NCBI GenBank assembly: GCA_016235345.1
Contig: JACRLG010000023.1
Location: 275,479 to 336,734 of the forward strand
Direction of reading: 5' to 3'
Length of the DNA stretch: 61,256 nucleotides
From: Deltaproteobacteria bacterium
GTDB lineage: Bacteria > Desulfobacterota > Desulfobacteria > Desulfobacterales > Desulfatibacillaceae
The notes below the pieces were generated by a model, which ran no database searches, had not been told where the DNA came from, and saw only the letters and a program-made list of their open reading frames with translations. A program made the translations under genes and the position numbers. This document shows positions 35,390-45,473 of the stretch, piece by piece. Within the stretch, counting starts at the first letter, position 1. The number at the start of each line of letters is the position of its first letter.

Positions 35390-36163
35390 ATGCTCCTTGC
35401 CATTGACATTGGCAACACCAACACCGTTGTGGGGATTTTCGACGGAGACCGGCTGGCCTGCGAGTTCCGCATAAGAACCGTGCGGGACATGACCGAAGAC
35501 GAGATGTATGGGGCCACCCACAGGCTTTTGGCCGCCAAGGGTGTGAGCGAAAAGGACGTGAGCGACGTAATAGTGGCGAGCGTGGTTCCCAAGATGAGAA
35601 GGGCGGTTGACGCCTATTGCGACAAATACCTTGGAATTGCGCCCGTTTGGATCAGCGCGGACCAGGGCCTTGGAATGCCCGTGTTGCTCAAAAATCCTGC
35701 GGACGCCGGGGCCGACCGCATAGTGAACGCCATCGCAGCCTACGACAAGTACGGGAGCGCGCTGATCGTGGTGGATTTCGGCACCGCCACCACCTTTGAC
35801 TGCATCTCGAAAAACGGCGAATACCTGGGCGGGGCCATAAGCCCCGGCATAGGAACCGCCGCAGACGCGCTTTTTTCCAAGGCCGCGCGCCTTCCAAGGG
35901 TGGAGATCGCGGAACCCCCCACCCACGCCATAGGCCGCGATACGGTAAGCTCCATGCAGTCGGGGATCATTCTCGGCTACGCAGGGCTCGTTGAAGGTCT
36001 CGTTTCCCGCATAAAAACCGAAATGGAAGGCCCGGTCACGGTAATCGCCACGGGAGGGCTTGCGCCTTTAATGGCCCACGTCTGCCCTTCCATCCAGGCG
36101 GTGAACAACGATCTCACCCTCTACGGCCTGCTGCTCATTCATAAGCGTTTGATTAAACAATGA
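35390..36163 (+). CDS. coaX: Type III pantothenate kinase
   Basis: 257 residues. The chosen ATG follows GGGAGG and directly precedes the first phosphate motif (MLLAIDIGNTNTVVGIF). NPADAGADRIVNAIAA, VVDFGTATTFDCI, GGAISPGIGTAADAL and TGGLAPL complete the CoaX pattern. It phosphorylates pantothenate in CoA synthesis. Third gene of the ftsH-folP-coaX run, though hairpin element D sits between folP and coaX. Confidence 0.95.
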   Translation: MLLAIDIGNTNTVVGIFDGDRLACEFRIRTVRDMTEDEMYGATHRLLAAKGVSEKDVSDVIVASVVPKMRRAVDAYCDKYLGIAPVWISADQGLGMPVLLKNPADAGADRIVNAIAAYDKYGSALIVVDFGTATTFDCISKNGEYLGGAISPGIGTAADALFSKAARLPRVEIAEPPTHAIGRDTVSSMQSGIILGYAGLVEGLVSRIKTEMEGPVTVIATGGLAPLMAHVCPSIQAVNNDLTLYGLLLIHKRLIKQ

Positions 36164-36164
36164 C

Positions 36165-36821
36165 ATGGGCGACGCACCGGATGGAAATGACAGGAATAAG
36201 TATTATTCGAAATTAGCAGAATTATATGGTAAGAATAGATTTATTTTATTTGTGTGCCGCATTGTAGTTGCAATTAGAGAGTTCTATTTGATAATTAAAC
36301 CTATAGTCAGAGAATATTATAGTTTATTTGAATTATTGCCAAAATCTTTTAAGGAATTTATAGTTTTATTTATTATTTTTATTATAACCATGTCTACTGT
36401 AACTCTATATGATAATTTAGGCAGGCATGATGAAGATATATTGAAAATAAACTTATCTGAAATAAAATCAATACACGTTTTGCCTGTTGCTTATTCTTCG
36501 CTGGTTAGCAGACCTTATCATTTAAATGGAAATGAAATACTTGAAATTCAATCAGCTCTAAAGACTGCTGAAACGATCAGGCCAAATCACCCAAACACAC
36601 AGTGGGGTTGCAATCTTCGCATAATAACTGCCAAGGAGACGATATCTCTTGAAATAACTAAAGCTTATGGAGATCGAAATGGTTTGCTGATTTGGGTTTC
36701 GAACCCAAGAATGATGTCTGATTTTAAGGTGTGGCGCTGTGACAGACTCGGCGATATTTTGGAAAATATTGCAGCCGACAATGCAATAAAAGCATTGCCG
36801 CCAGAAAACACAACGTCTTGA
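36165..36821 (+). CDS. AT-rich orphan membrane-anchored protein
   Basis: 218 residues, not recognised. A hydrophobic stretch at ~25-45 is followed by a clear membrane helix at ~65-82 (FIVLFIIFIITMSTVTL). A soluble C-terminal domain of ~130 residues follows, with Trp/Arg at WGCNLRIITAKETISLEI and a final VWRCDRLGDIL. The fold of such domains is unknown to me. The start follows the coaX stop by one base. AT content is far above that of its neighbours, marking it as probably acquired. No palindrome of the GTTGGGTG type was seen next to it. Confidence 0.55.
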   Translation: MGDAPDGNDRNKYYSKLAELYGKNRFILFVCRIVVAIREFYLIIKPIVREYYSLFELLPKSFKEFIVLFIIFIITMSTVTLYDNLGRHDEDILKINLSEIKSIHVLPVAYSSLVSRPYHLNGNEILEIQSALKTAETIRPNHPNTQWGCNLRIITAKETISLEITKAYGDRNGLLIWVSNPRMMSDFKVWRCDRLGDILENIAADNAIKALPPENTTS

Positions 36822-36885
36822 TTTTTTTGTTCAATAGGCCTTCTTCGACTTGTCTCTTAGCGAATCTCCCAAGGATAAATCCGTC

Positions 36886-37752
36886 ATGAAATTCACCCGG
36901 CCAATTTTTGAGTTGATACCGGAGCGCACGAGTTGGAGAAGCTACGCCAAGACCCCGGTGGAGGTGGAAACGCTCAGGAAAATAGAAGGGTTTCTGGGCG
37001 GCCTTCCAAAAGGCCCCTTCGGCTCGGACCTGCGCTTCCTGCTTTCGGTGACGGGCGGGGAGGACGCCGAAACCCTCAAAAAGCTCGGCACCTACGGCAT
37101 GATCCGCAACAACTTCGGATTCGTGGTGGGGGCGGTGAGGGACACCGGCAAGGGGCTTGAGGACTACGGCCACGCAATGGAGGCCGTGGTGCTTTATCTC
37201 ACAGATCTCGGCCTTGGAACCTGCTGGCTTGGCGGCACCTTCAACAAGAGCGGGTTCGCGGCGCGGATAGGCGCGAAGGAGGGCGAAACTGTGCCCGCCG
37301 TGCTGGCCTTCGGCCTTCGCACGGCCCGTCGAGGGGCCATTGACGCCGTGGTGCGCCTGGGCGCGGGCTCGCGTAAGCGCCTGCCCTTCGAGAGCCTCTT
37401 TTTCAGCCCGGATTTTTCGCGGCCCCTGTCCGAAAACCGCCCTGAGCCCTGGATAAAGTCGCTGGAAATGGTTCGCCTTGGGCCTTCGGCCAGCAACAAG
37501 CAGCCTTGGCGCATGGTGGCATCCCCCGATGGCCGGGAGTTTCATCTTTTCCTGGAAAGGACCCCCGGCTACGGCGAGAAGAACCTCAAATTCTTCGGCA
37601 TGGCGGACATGCAGCGACTGGACATGGGAATCGCCATGCGCCACTTCGAGCTTGCACAGGCTGAACAGGACATTCACGGCGAGTGGGTCATCTGTCCGCC
37701 CGGCTTCGATTTCGGAAAACGGGAATACGTGGTAACCTGGAAGGCTTTGTAA
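36886..37752 (+). CDS. Nitroreductase-family flavoprotein
   Basis: 288 residues from the ATG preceded by AAGGA. It follows the TM1586-like branch of the nitroreductase family: RTSWRSYAKTPVE at the N-terminus, YGHAMEAVVLYLTDLGLGTCWLGGTF in the middle and LGPSASNKQPWRMV near residue 205 for FMN binding. It probably reduces a small electrophile using NAD(P)H. Two copies of the half-domain are arranged in one chain. Substrate unknown. Single-gene unit. Confidence 0.8.
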   Translation: MKFTRPIFELIPERTSWRSYAKTPVEVETLRKIEGFLGGLPKGPFGSDLRFLLSVTGGEDAETLKKLGTYGMIRNNFGFVVGAVRDTGKGLEDYGHAMEAVVLYLTDLGLGTCWLGGTFNKSGFAARIGAKEGETVPAVLAFGLRTARRGAIDAVVRLGAGSRKRLPFESLFFSPDFSRPLSENRPEPWIKSLEMVRLGPSASNKQPWRMVASPDGREFHLFLERTPGYGEKNLKFFGMADMQRLDMGIAMRHFELAQAEQDIHGEWVICPPGFDFGKREYVVTWKAL

Positions 37753-37775
37753 TCACAATTAAAAACCGAATCAGG

Positions 37776-38195
37776 CTATCCCTGGTATCCGGCGCTGTCC
37801 CACCCTTCCTTTAAAAGGGATTTCAAAACATCCTTGTAAAGCCTTTTCCAGGGAACCGTTTTTTCAGGGCCGGGATGTTTTGCCAGCCACGCCCCTTCGG
37901 CCCTTTCAAGAGCAAGGTGGGCCAGTCCGCACCTGTATAGGGCGGTGAGCTTGTCCGGCGTCTCGCCCCTGCGTTTCAGGCTTTGAAGCCATGAATTCAT
38001 GTTGGTCGAAGGGGTGTGAAAAGTAAGGTTCGGGTCCCTTCCTCCGAAGTTCTCTATCCTGCCGTACATGATGTCGCCAAGAATTTGGTAGTCCAGCTCG
38101 AAATCCAGCCAGTCCCCTTTCACCAGGAAATCAATAAAGGAATCGTGGACGGCTTTTGTCGGCATTTCTGCATGTTCCGGGACTTGCTGTTTCAT
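37776..38195 (-). CDS. Conserved hypothetical protein
   Basis: 139 residues from the first ATG (an upstream TTG would add three residues). Mixed helical sequence rich in Trp, His and Arg (DFLVKGDWLDFELDYQILGDIMYGRIENFGG). No signal peptide, membrane helix or motif that I recognise. It lies convergent to the nitroreductase gene, 24 nt away, and has hairpin element E upstream. Confidence 0.45.
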   Translation of the reverse strand: MKQQVPEHAEMPTKAVHDSFIDFLVKGDWLDFELDYQILGDIMYGRIENFGGRDPNLTFHTPSTNMNSWLQSLKRRGETPDKLTALYRCGLAHLALERAEGAWLAKHPGPEKTVPWKRLYKDVLKSLLKEGWDSAGYQG

Positions 38196-38234
38196 GGCCC
38201 GCAATGGGAAACAGTATTATATCGAAGGCTCGCC

Positions 38235-38357
38235 CAGGCGGCCTGAGAGCGATGAAATGCAAAGAAGGTGAGCGGCGCGGGAAGGAATAGTACTTTTCGT
38301 ACATGACGACCCGCGCCGCGAAACCTGACACAGCAGTTCGCGCTCTCAGACCGCCTG
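38235..38357 (-). repeat. Hairpin element, copy E
   Basis: The outer stem is CAGGCGGcctGAGAGCG with CGCTCTCagaCCGCCTG: 7 bp, a 3x3 loop, 7 bp. The inner stem is AGCGGCGCGGG with CCCGCGCCGC and the apex is AGTACTTTTCGTAC. In sense with the FMN reductase gene; it supplies that gene's TGA and its last codons. Confidence 0.87.
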
Positions 38358-38924
38358 GGTCTTTTTCAGGAGCCATGCCATGTTCCGGCCTAAGACCCTC
38401 ATGGTCTCCATGCCCTCCACGTCCTTTTCCACGGCTCCCGGCTCCATGCCGAAACCCATGGGCCAGTAGCTTGACCCCACCACGAACATGCTGCTTATGA
38501 GAAAAAAGTAGTTGATGGAACTCATAACGTGGTTGGCCCCGGCCCTGCGCACCGCCACCACCGCCGCGCCCGCTTTTTTGTCCAGGAAGTTGCCGTTCAC
38601 CCTGGCCACCATTCCGGCGCGTTCGATGAGTCCCTTCATGGAAGCCGAAACGTCCGAAAAATAGGTGGGCGAGCCAAGAAGGATGCCGTCTGCCTCCCGC
38701 ATGGCCTCGATTATCCCGTTCACACCGTCCTTTTCAACGGCGCAGCGCCCGTCCTTGTTTTCCAGGCACTTGTAGCAGGCAAGGCAGCCTTGGATGGGCC
38801 GCCCGGCAAGGCTTATGATCCTGGTCTCCGCGCCTTCCTTTTCCATCTCGCCAAGAACCGTGGTAAGAAGGACGCGGGTGTTGCCGTTTTTTCTCGAACT
38901 TCCGTTTATGGCTATGACTTTCAT
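38346..38924 (-). CDS. NADPH-dependent FMN reductase / iron-sulfur flavoprotein
   Basis: 192 residues. Flavodoxin-like fold: INGSSRKNGNTRVLL at the N-terminus binds the FMN phosphate, and GSPTYFSDVSASMKG is the second loop. A compact cysteine motif CLACYKCLENKDGRC (~residues 47-61) is like the 4Fe-4S site of archaeal/anaerobe iron-sulfur flavoproteins. It probably passes electrons from ferredoxin to oxidants such as O2, peroxide or quinones. Cotranscribed with the phosphatase gene upstream (12 nt gap). The stop codon lies in hairpin element E. Confidence 0.85.
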   Translation of the reverse strand: MKVIAINGSSRKNGNTRVLLTTVLGEMEKEGAETRIISLAGRPIQGCLACYKCLENKDGRCAVEKDGVNGIIEAMREADGILLGSPTYFSDVSASMKGLIERAGMVARVNGNFLDKKAGAAVVAVRRAGANHVMSSINYFFLISSMFVVGSSYWPMGFGMEPGAVEKDVEGMETMRVLGRNMAWLLKKTQAV

Positions 38925-38936
38925 GGCATGGCTCCT

Positions 38937-39569
38937 CTAGTACTCCGTTGCGGGGCTGGCCTGGGCCGGAGCGGTTGCCGCCCGCAGTTCAATAACGTCC
39001 AGGTTTCTTACAAAGCTTATAAGGTTGGTCCAGATAACGTGATATCCGTAGCCTCCCCCGGTCATTTCTTTTATGGCTTCTTCTTTTGACCATCCCTCCA
39101 CCACCACGCGACAGGCTGCGATCATGGCTCCGGTTCTGTCCGCCCCGTACCGGCAGTGAATCAGAACCGGGCATCGTGTTTTATCTGTTATTATTTTGAT
39201 CAGTCGAACAACCTGTGGGCTTGTAGGCCTGATATCGGGAACAGGTATCTCCACCAGGGACAGCCCCGTGCCTTTAACCAGTTTTCTGTCTAAACTGTTT
39301 GCGCTCAGGTTTATCACGGTTCGGATGCCCATTTTGGCGAGGTTATGGAAGCCTTCGCCGGTGGGTTGGGCACTCCGGTAAAGATTGTCGGTCACCTTAT
39401 GGAGATTGGGAACCCCTTTTACGGAAACGGCTTTCGCCCATCCGTCCGGCCTTGGGCTCACGGGCCTTGAGACCATGCAGCCGGAGGCGAAAAAAAGAAT
39501 GAGCGAGACGGCCAGGGCCGCCGCCACGTTGCGGCACGCTGACCTTGATGTGCGAAAAATCGGGGTCAT
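38937..39569 (-). CDS. Lipoprotein dual-specificity/tyrosine phosphatase
   Basis: 210 residues. An N-terminal signal segment ends in lipobox FASGC. LYRSAQPTGEGFHNLAKMGIRTVINL is typical of PTEN/DSP-like bacterial phosphatases, and the P-loop HCRYGADRTG (CX5R) lies at about 139-148. An exported, lipid-anchored phosphatase of this class is unusual: its substrate must lie outside the cytoplasm, perhaps a phospholipid, inositol phosphate or phosphosugar. It is followed at 12 nt by the FMN reductase gene. Confidence 0.75.
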   Translation of the reverse strand: MTPIFRTSRSACRNVAAALAVSLILFFASGCMVSRPVSPRPDGWAKAVSVKGVPNLHKVTDNLYRSAQPTGEGFHNLAKMGIRTVINLSANSLDRKLVKGTGLSLVEIPVPDIRPTSPQVVRLIKIITDKTRCPVLIHCRYGADRTGAMIAACRVVVEGWSKEEAIKEMTGGGYGYHVIWTNLISFVRNLDVIELRAATAPAQASPATEY

Positions 39570-39614
39570 GGGCTGGTTCTTCCGTCCACTGGCTTATATA
39601 AAGCGCATTGAGGG

Positions 39615-40361
39615 TCAGGGATTCAGGGAAAAGCGCCACGCGCAGAACCAGTTATCCGGGTGCGGGTCGGGCGGGCAGCCTACGCATTCGGTTATTATGC
39701 GCGGATCGATGAATGCGGCGAACGACGGGTACTCGGCCATGCCGCCCGATTTGCATGGATAGTCGTCAAGGCCCTTTCTCTTGCGGGCGGACTGCACCCG
39801 GCAGTCGTTCATGCGGAAAATGAAGCTCGTCGGGCCGTCGTCTTCCATCGACTGCTGGTTGATAAAGGCATACATGCGGAATTTGAAGGCGGCTTTGAGC
39901 CCTTCCAGGCCGCAGTTTTCCGGAAGATTCAAAAACCTTCTTATGGATTCCGCCTCAAAGGGCGAAAAGCGTGTCCAGCATGTGTCGTTGGCGCGTTTGG
40001 CGTCGAACATGCCGGATGAAAACTCCACGGCCTGAAACCACACCCCGTCGTTTGCCAGCCAGTTGACGCCGATGGCCTTAATAAGCTCGGCCAGCCCCTC
40101 GTCGGAAAGCTCCAGAAGCGCCTTTGGAACCCCGTTTTGTAACTCGAATTCCAGAACCTTGGAAAGCCTCTCCATCTGTATTCCAAGGCTCCGGTCCCTG
40201 GCCGTGAAGAGGTTTGAGAGCGCCCTTTCAAGCCCAAGCTGGTGGATGTTTTCCGAAAACCACAGCCCGTGGTGGACCGCTATGCGATGAAACATGTCCA
40301 TGACAAACCTTGCCCGCTGATCGGCGGAAAGGTCTTCGAGCGCTTCGGGAAGACCGGCCAT
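39615..40361 (-). CDS. DUF6125-like protein
   Basis: 248 residues from the ATG; an in-frame TTG nine codons upstream overlaps pyk. Helical N-terminal two-thirds; the C-terminus has RMNDCRVQSARKRKGLDDYP and ECVGCPPDPHPDNWFCAW. Those Cys/His/Trp-rich motifs I associate with the DUF6125 group of uncharacterised proteins in anaerobes; no mechanism is established to my knowledge. No export signal. The Cys cluster could bind metal. It directly follows pyk (24 nt gap) on the same strand. Confidence 0.6.
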   Translation of the reverse strand: MAGLPEALEDLSADQRARFVMDMFHRIAVHHGLWFSENIHQLGLERALSNLFTARDRSLGIQMERLSKVLEFELQNGVPKALLELSDEGLAELIKAIGVNWLANDGVWFQAVEFSSGMFDAKRANDTCWTRFSPFEAESIRRFLNLPENCGLEGLKAAFKFRMYAFINQQSMEDDGPTSFIFRMNDCRVQSARKRKGLDDYPCKSGGMAEYPSFAAFIDPRIITECVGCPPDPHPDNWFCAWRFSLNP

Positions 40362-40384
40362 CGATATTTCTTTCTGAAAGCGTT

Positions 40385-41788
<1,404 letters not shown>

Positions 41789-41792
41789 GGGC

Positions 41793-42197
41793 TCACCTTT
41801 TTATATTGGAGGGTGTGCGGAAAAGCAAAAACAGGATGATTCCGAAAATAACGCACCAGAGGTTGATGAAGCCGTTGGTGACAAGCTCCACCGGGCTTGT
41901 TGCGTAGACGCCGTTTGTTACGTTGAATGAAAAATCCAGGCTTCCCAGAAAGACCAGCGCGCCGGACGCGGCGAGCGCCAGGGGGCGGCCACCGGCCATG
42001 CCCTTTAAAACGGCCACGCCGCCCGCGATGAGGGCCGCGCAGAGAAAGAAATCCGGCAGCACGAAGCTGTGTTCAAAGGCGAAATAGCAGGGCGGGGCAG
42101 GGTGGGGGGCCATGCCCACGGTGAAAAAGAGAACCCAGAAGGCCGCTATGCCGCAGCCCGTGGCTATCATGAGTATTGAGGCGACTTTTTCCCTCAT
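41793..42197 (-). CDS. Small four-helix membrane protein
   Basis: 134 residues from the ATG that overlaps the preceding SDR stop (ATGA). Four hydrophobic segments cover almost the whole chain (ILMIATGCGIAAFWVLFF, FFLCAALIAGGVAVL, PLALAASGALVFLGSL, LVTNGFINLWCVIFGIILFLLF). No family recognised. Coupled translation with the SDR gene suggests a shared pathway, perhaps lipid-related; that is inference. Followed by pyk at 5 nt. Confidence 0.6.
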   Translation of the reverse strand: MREKVASILMIATGCGIAAFWVLFFTVGMAPHPAPPCYFAFEHSFVLPDFFLCAALIAGGVAVLKGMAGGRPLALAASGALVFLGSLDFSFNVTNGVYATSPVELVTNGFINLWCVIFGIILFLLFRTPSNIKR

Positions 42198-43018
42198 GGC
42201 TTTTTCCCCCTCACCCCGCACACGGCCCGGTCCATCACCGAAAAAACCAGGCCCGGAGCAAGCCGTTTGATGAGGGCCGCGCTCTTGGCGTCAGCGCCCG
42301 GAAGAATGAGAAAGCGCCCCTTTCGGATGCCGCAAAGAAGCGCCTCCGCCACCTTTTCCGCCGAGACCACTTTGGCCTTGGCGCTTATGGCGCAGGTCTC
42401 CGGCGGCTTGGTGCGGTTTTCGAGGGCAAGGCCCGGAGTGTCGGTGTCGGGCGGGCAGAGAACCGAGACCCCTATTCCGTGGGGGGCGAGCTCGCAGCGA
42501 AGGGCCTCGGAAAAACCCACCACCGCGAACTTGGAGGCCGCGTAATCGGTGTAGCCGTAAACTCCGATAAGGCCAGCCACCGAGCTTACGTTGACCACGT
42601 GGCCGCTTCCCCTCTTCATCATGGCCGGAACCACTGCGGCTGTGGCGCTCCACACGCCGAAAAGGTTGACCCTCATGGTATCGGAAAACTGATCGAAGGA
42701 TACCTCGGTAAAGGGCCGTGGAATGGCCCGCCCGGCGCAGTTCACCAGGAGGTCCGGCGTTCCGGCATCGCTCATGGCGCGGGCCATGACATTAAGGACG
42801 GCCCGGTTGTCGCCCACGTCAAGGCAAAAGCCCGCGCCCGACCCGCCCGATGGTACGCCAGCCGCGTTGATTTCGCTTACGGCCTTGTCGAGGCGCTCGC
42901 GGTTCCGGGCGAAAATGACGACTTTCGCTCCAAGGCCCGCGAAAAGGCGGGCCGCCGCTAGGCCGATTCCGGCGGAGCCGCCGGTTATGAAAACGAGTTT
43001 TCCGCCGAAATCCTTCAT
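42194..43018 (-). CDS. Short-chain dehydrogenase, 3-ketosphinganine-reductase-like
   Basis: 274 residues. Rossmann motif GGSAGIG, NCAG, and the active site Ser (NVSSVAG) with YAASK. The C-terminal stretch PPDTDTPGLALENRTKPPET is the signature I know from 3-ketodihydrosphingosine reductases (KDSR/Tsc10: PPDTDTPG followed by a KP-ET pattern). So it may reduce a 3-keto long-chain base or similar lipid. No serine palmitoyltransferase is in the window, so the substrate is open. The gene overlaps the small membrane protein gene and lies 13 nt after the epimerase gene. Confidence 0.75.
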   Translation of the reverse strand: MKDFGGKLVFITGGSAGIGLAAARLFAGLGAKVVIFARNRERLDKAVSEINAAGVPSGGSGAGFCLDVGDNRAVLNVMARAMSDAGTPDLLVNCAGRAIPRPFTEVSFDQFSDTMRVNLFGVWSATAAVVPAMMKRGSGHVVNVSSVAGLIGVYGYTDYAASKFAVVGFSEALRCELAPHGIGVSVLCPPDTDTPGLALENRTKPPETCAISAKAKVVSAEKVAEALLCGIRKGRFLILPGADAKSAALIKRLAPGLVFSVMDRAVCGVRGKKP

Positions 43019-43031
43019 GGCTGAGCCTTCG

Positions 43032-44039
43032 TCATTTGCTTTTGGTGATGACGTCCGGGTTCGTTTTGAGCCATTCCATGGTTTTTGCGAAACCTGCCGT
43101 AAAGCTTACGGCAGGCGTCCATCCAAGAACCTTTTGGGCCTTGGCGATGGAAAAAAGGAGCCTGGAACCTAAGTTCTTCACCGTGTAGGTGGTGAGAAGG
43201 GGCCGGGTCTTTATTGCGAAGAGCCTCCAGAAAAACTCCATGCCGACAGCCGCCGCGTAAGCCGCGCCGTACGGAATCTGGGTTTTGGGCTGGTCCGCCC
43301 CTATGGCCTCCGCTATGGCCGCGCAGAATTTCTGAAGCGTCGTGGATTCGCCGTCGTGCACAAGAAAGCCCTGGCCCACGGCCCTTGGGTCCACGGACAG
43401 AATCATCATGAGGTCTGTGAGGTTATCTATGTAGGTGGGCCAGACGATGACGTCCTTGCGCCAGAAGATCATGTCGCGCTTTTTTATGGCGTCGGCCAGA
43501 AGGGGCACGAAGGTGCGGTCGCCTATGCCATACACCCAGCATGGGTAGACCATGGTGACCGCGAGTCCCCTGGTCTTGTGATACTCCCACATGATCTTTT
43601 CGGCCTCGATCTTGTGGTCCGGGTAGGGCTCGCCCCAGGGAATGAGGGGCGTGGACTCGTCCAAGACGCGGCTCTCGTCCCTGCCGAAAACGTCGTTGGT
43701 GGAGACGTGAACCAGCCTTGAAACGTGGTTTTCGGAGGCAGCCTCGCACACGTTCCGGGCCCCCTCCACGGTGACCGCCCGAAAAAGGCTTACCGGAGCC
43801 CAGTCCGTCACCACGGCGGCGCAGTGAAAAACGATTTCCACGTCCTTCATGGCGGCGCGCACGGATTCGATCCGGGAAACATCGCCGAACACCACGTCCA
43901 CCCCCTGCCGCTCAAGGGCGGCGGCTCCCGGGTCGCCCGGAAGCACAAGGGCTCTCACCCGGTTTCCCTTTTTCAGGTTCGCCGGAACGAGGCTTCCGCC
44001 TATGAATCCCGTGGCTCCCGTAATCAGTACACTGGCCAC
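43032..44039 (-). CDS. NAD(P)-dependent epimerase/dehydratase (extended SDR)
   Basis: 335 residues. It starts with GTG after GGGAGGAAAA at a good distance. The dinucleotide motif is TGATGFIGG; HVSTNDVFG and YPDHKIEAEK (YxxxK) give the active site. It resembles 3-beta-hydroxysteroid dehydrogenase/dihydroflavonol-reductase type enzymes rather than sugar-nucleotide epimerases. First gene of a run with the KDSR-like SDR, the small membrane protein and pyk; the first two probably act on the same class of lipid. Confidence 0.8.
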   Translation of the reverse strand: MASVLITGATGFIGGSLVPANLKKGNRVRALVLPGDPGAAALERQGVDVVFGDVSRIESVRAAMKDVEIVFHCAAVVTDWAPVSLFRAVTVEGARNVCEAASENHVSRLVHVSTNDVFGRDESRVLDESTPLIPWGEPYPDHKIEAEKIMWEYHKTRGLAVTMVYPCWVYGIGDRTFVPLLADAIKKRDMIFWRKDVIVWPTYIDNLTDLMMILSVDPRAVGQGFLVHDGESTTLQKFCAAIAEAIGADQPKTQIPYGAAYAAAVGMEFFWRLFAIKTRPLLTTYTVKNLGSRLLFSIAKAQKVLGWTPAVSFTAGFAKTMEWLKTNPDVITKSK

Positions 44040-44224
44040 CGCTTTTCCTCCCGTTCAGGGATGGGGGTCTGAAAAAGGTTTATCGAATATCTATCAGATC
44101 GGGCAAACCATCGCAAGATGCATCATCGAAAGGGAGGGGCGTCATGCTCCGGGCCGAAGTCATGATCCTTGACGAAAACCCCCTTTTTGATATTGAAAGA
44201 AGGTCAAATCAAAAGGAGGATCAA

Positions 44225-45472
44225 ATGAGCGACCTTAAAAAAATGTACCGCACCATAGCCGGTGACCACTTTCCTGCCCGCATGGAAATTTCCTTCATCG
44301 ATGATCTCAGCCGCCAGACCCTCTGCTTTGAAAAGGCGGGCTGGGACATAGAAGGCGAGATAAAGGGCCTCCGCTACGGCGAAAATCCAGGCCAGGAGGC
44401 GGCCCTCTACAGGCTCGTCAACGGCAATTTGGCCCTTGGGGAGGCCCGATCCATCGCCCCGGGACGTTATCTGGCCTCGGACGTGGAGTTGCTTCAATCC
44501 GGCAAGCATCCGGGAAAAACCAACCTCACCGACGCGGACAACGCCCTGAATATCCTTCGTTATTTTTCCGACGCGCCCACCGCTGTGATAGTGAAGCACA
44601 ACAACCCCTGCGGAGTGGCCAGGGCCGATACCCTTGTGGAAGCCTTCAATCGCGCCAACATGGCCGACCGGGTGGCGGCCTTCGGCGGCTGCATCGCCCT
44701 GAATCGCCCTGTGGACAAAGTGACCGCCGAAACCGTGGCGGCCCAGTACGCCGAGGTCGTGGTTGCGCCGGATTACGAAGAGGGCGTCATGGACGTCTTC
44801 GCCCGAAAGAAGAACCTTAGGGTGATAGCTGTTCCCAACATGGCCCGCCTTCACGAATTCGTGGGCCAGAGGGTGGTTGATTTCAAGAGCCTGATGGACG
44901 GGGGGGTGGTGGTCCAATGGTCCTTCGTTCCTGAAACCCTCAAGAAGGAGGACCTCCTTCCCGCCATCGCCGTTTACGGGGGCAGGACCTACTCCGTGAA
45001 GCGCGCGCCCACCGAGGCCGAGTATAACGACATGCTCTTCGGCTGGCTGGTGGAAAGCGGCGTGACATCGAATTCCGTGATCTACGTGAAGGACAACTGC
45101 ACGGTGGGAATCGGAACCGGCGAGCAGGACCGGGTGGGCGTGGCGGAGATCGCACGGGACAAGGCCTACAGAAAGCTCGCCGACCGCTACGCCTGGGAGA
45201 CCTGGGCCACGGCCTACAACGACCTTGCCGACCCCGAAAAACGCGCCGAAATCGACGCGAAGGTGGCGGCGGAAAAGGGCGGGCTTCCGGGCTCGACAAT
45301 GGTGAGCGACGCCTTTTTCCCCTTCCCGGACGGCGTGAACGTGGGCCTTTCCGAGGGCGTATCGGCAGTGATCCAGCCTGGCGGCTCCATGAACGACCAC
45401 CTTGTGATCGATGCGGTGAACGAGGCCAATGCTTCAATGATGTACACGGGACAGCGCTCCTTCAAACACTGA
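44225..45472 (+). CDS. purH: AICAR formyltransferase (PurH C-terminal type, stand-alone)
   Basis: 415 residues from the ATG with AAAGGAGG; codons upstream are not part of it. RYGENPGQEAALY, KHNNPCGVA, NRANMADRVAAFGG and FPFPDGVNVG belong to the AICAR transformylase domain. The N-terminal IMP cyclohydrolase (methylglyoxal-synthase-like) domain is absent. It adds formyl to AICAR in purine synthesis; IMP cyclohydrolase must be encoded elsewhere. The split form is typical of some deltaproteobacteria and archaea. Hairpin element G starts one base after the stop. Confidence 0.9.
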   Translation: MSDLKKMYRTIAGDHFPARMEISFIDDLSRQTLCFEKAGWDIEGEIKGLRYGENPGQEAALYRLVNGNLALGEARSIAPGRYLASDVELLQSGKHPGKTNLTDADNALNILRYFSDAPTAVIVKHNNPCGVARADTLVEAFNRANMADRVAAFGGCIALNRPVDKVTAETVAAQYAEVVVAPDYEEGVMDVFARKKNLRVIAVPNMARLHEFVGQRVVDFKSLMDGGVVVQWSFVPETLKKEDLLPAIAVYGGRTYSVKRAPTEAEYNDMLFGWLVESGVTSNSVIYVKDNCTVGIGTGEQDRVGVAEIARDKAYRKLADRYAWETWATAYNDLADPEKRAEIDAKVAAEKGGLPGSTMVSDAFFPFPDGVNVGLSEGVSAVIQPGGSMNDHLVIDAVNEANASMMYTGQRSFKH

Positions 45473-45473
45473 C

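Noticed and set aside
13500-38330. Short frames through the hairpin elements giving a repeated VMYEKYYSFPR-type peptide in copies A, C and E
   Set aside because: The peptide follows from the conserved apex sequence read in one frame. Other copies (B, D, G) do not encode it, and stems rather than codons are conserved.
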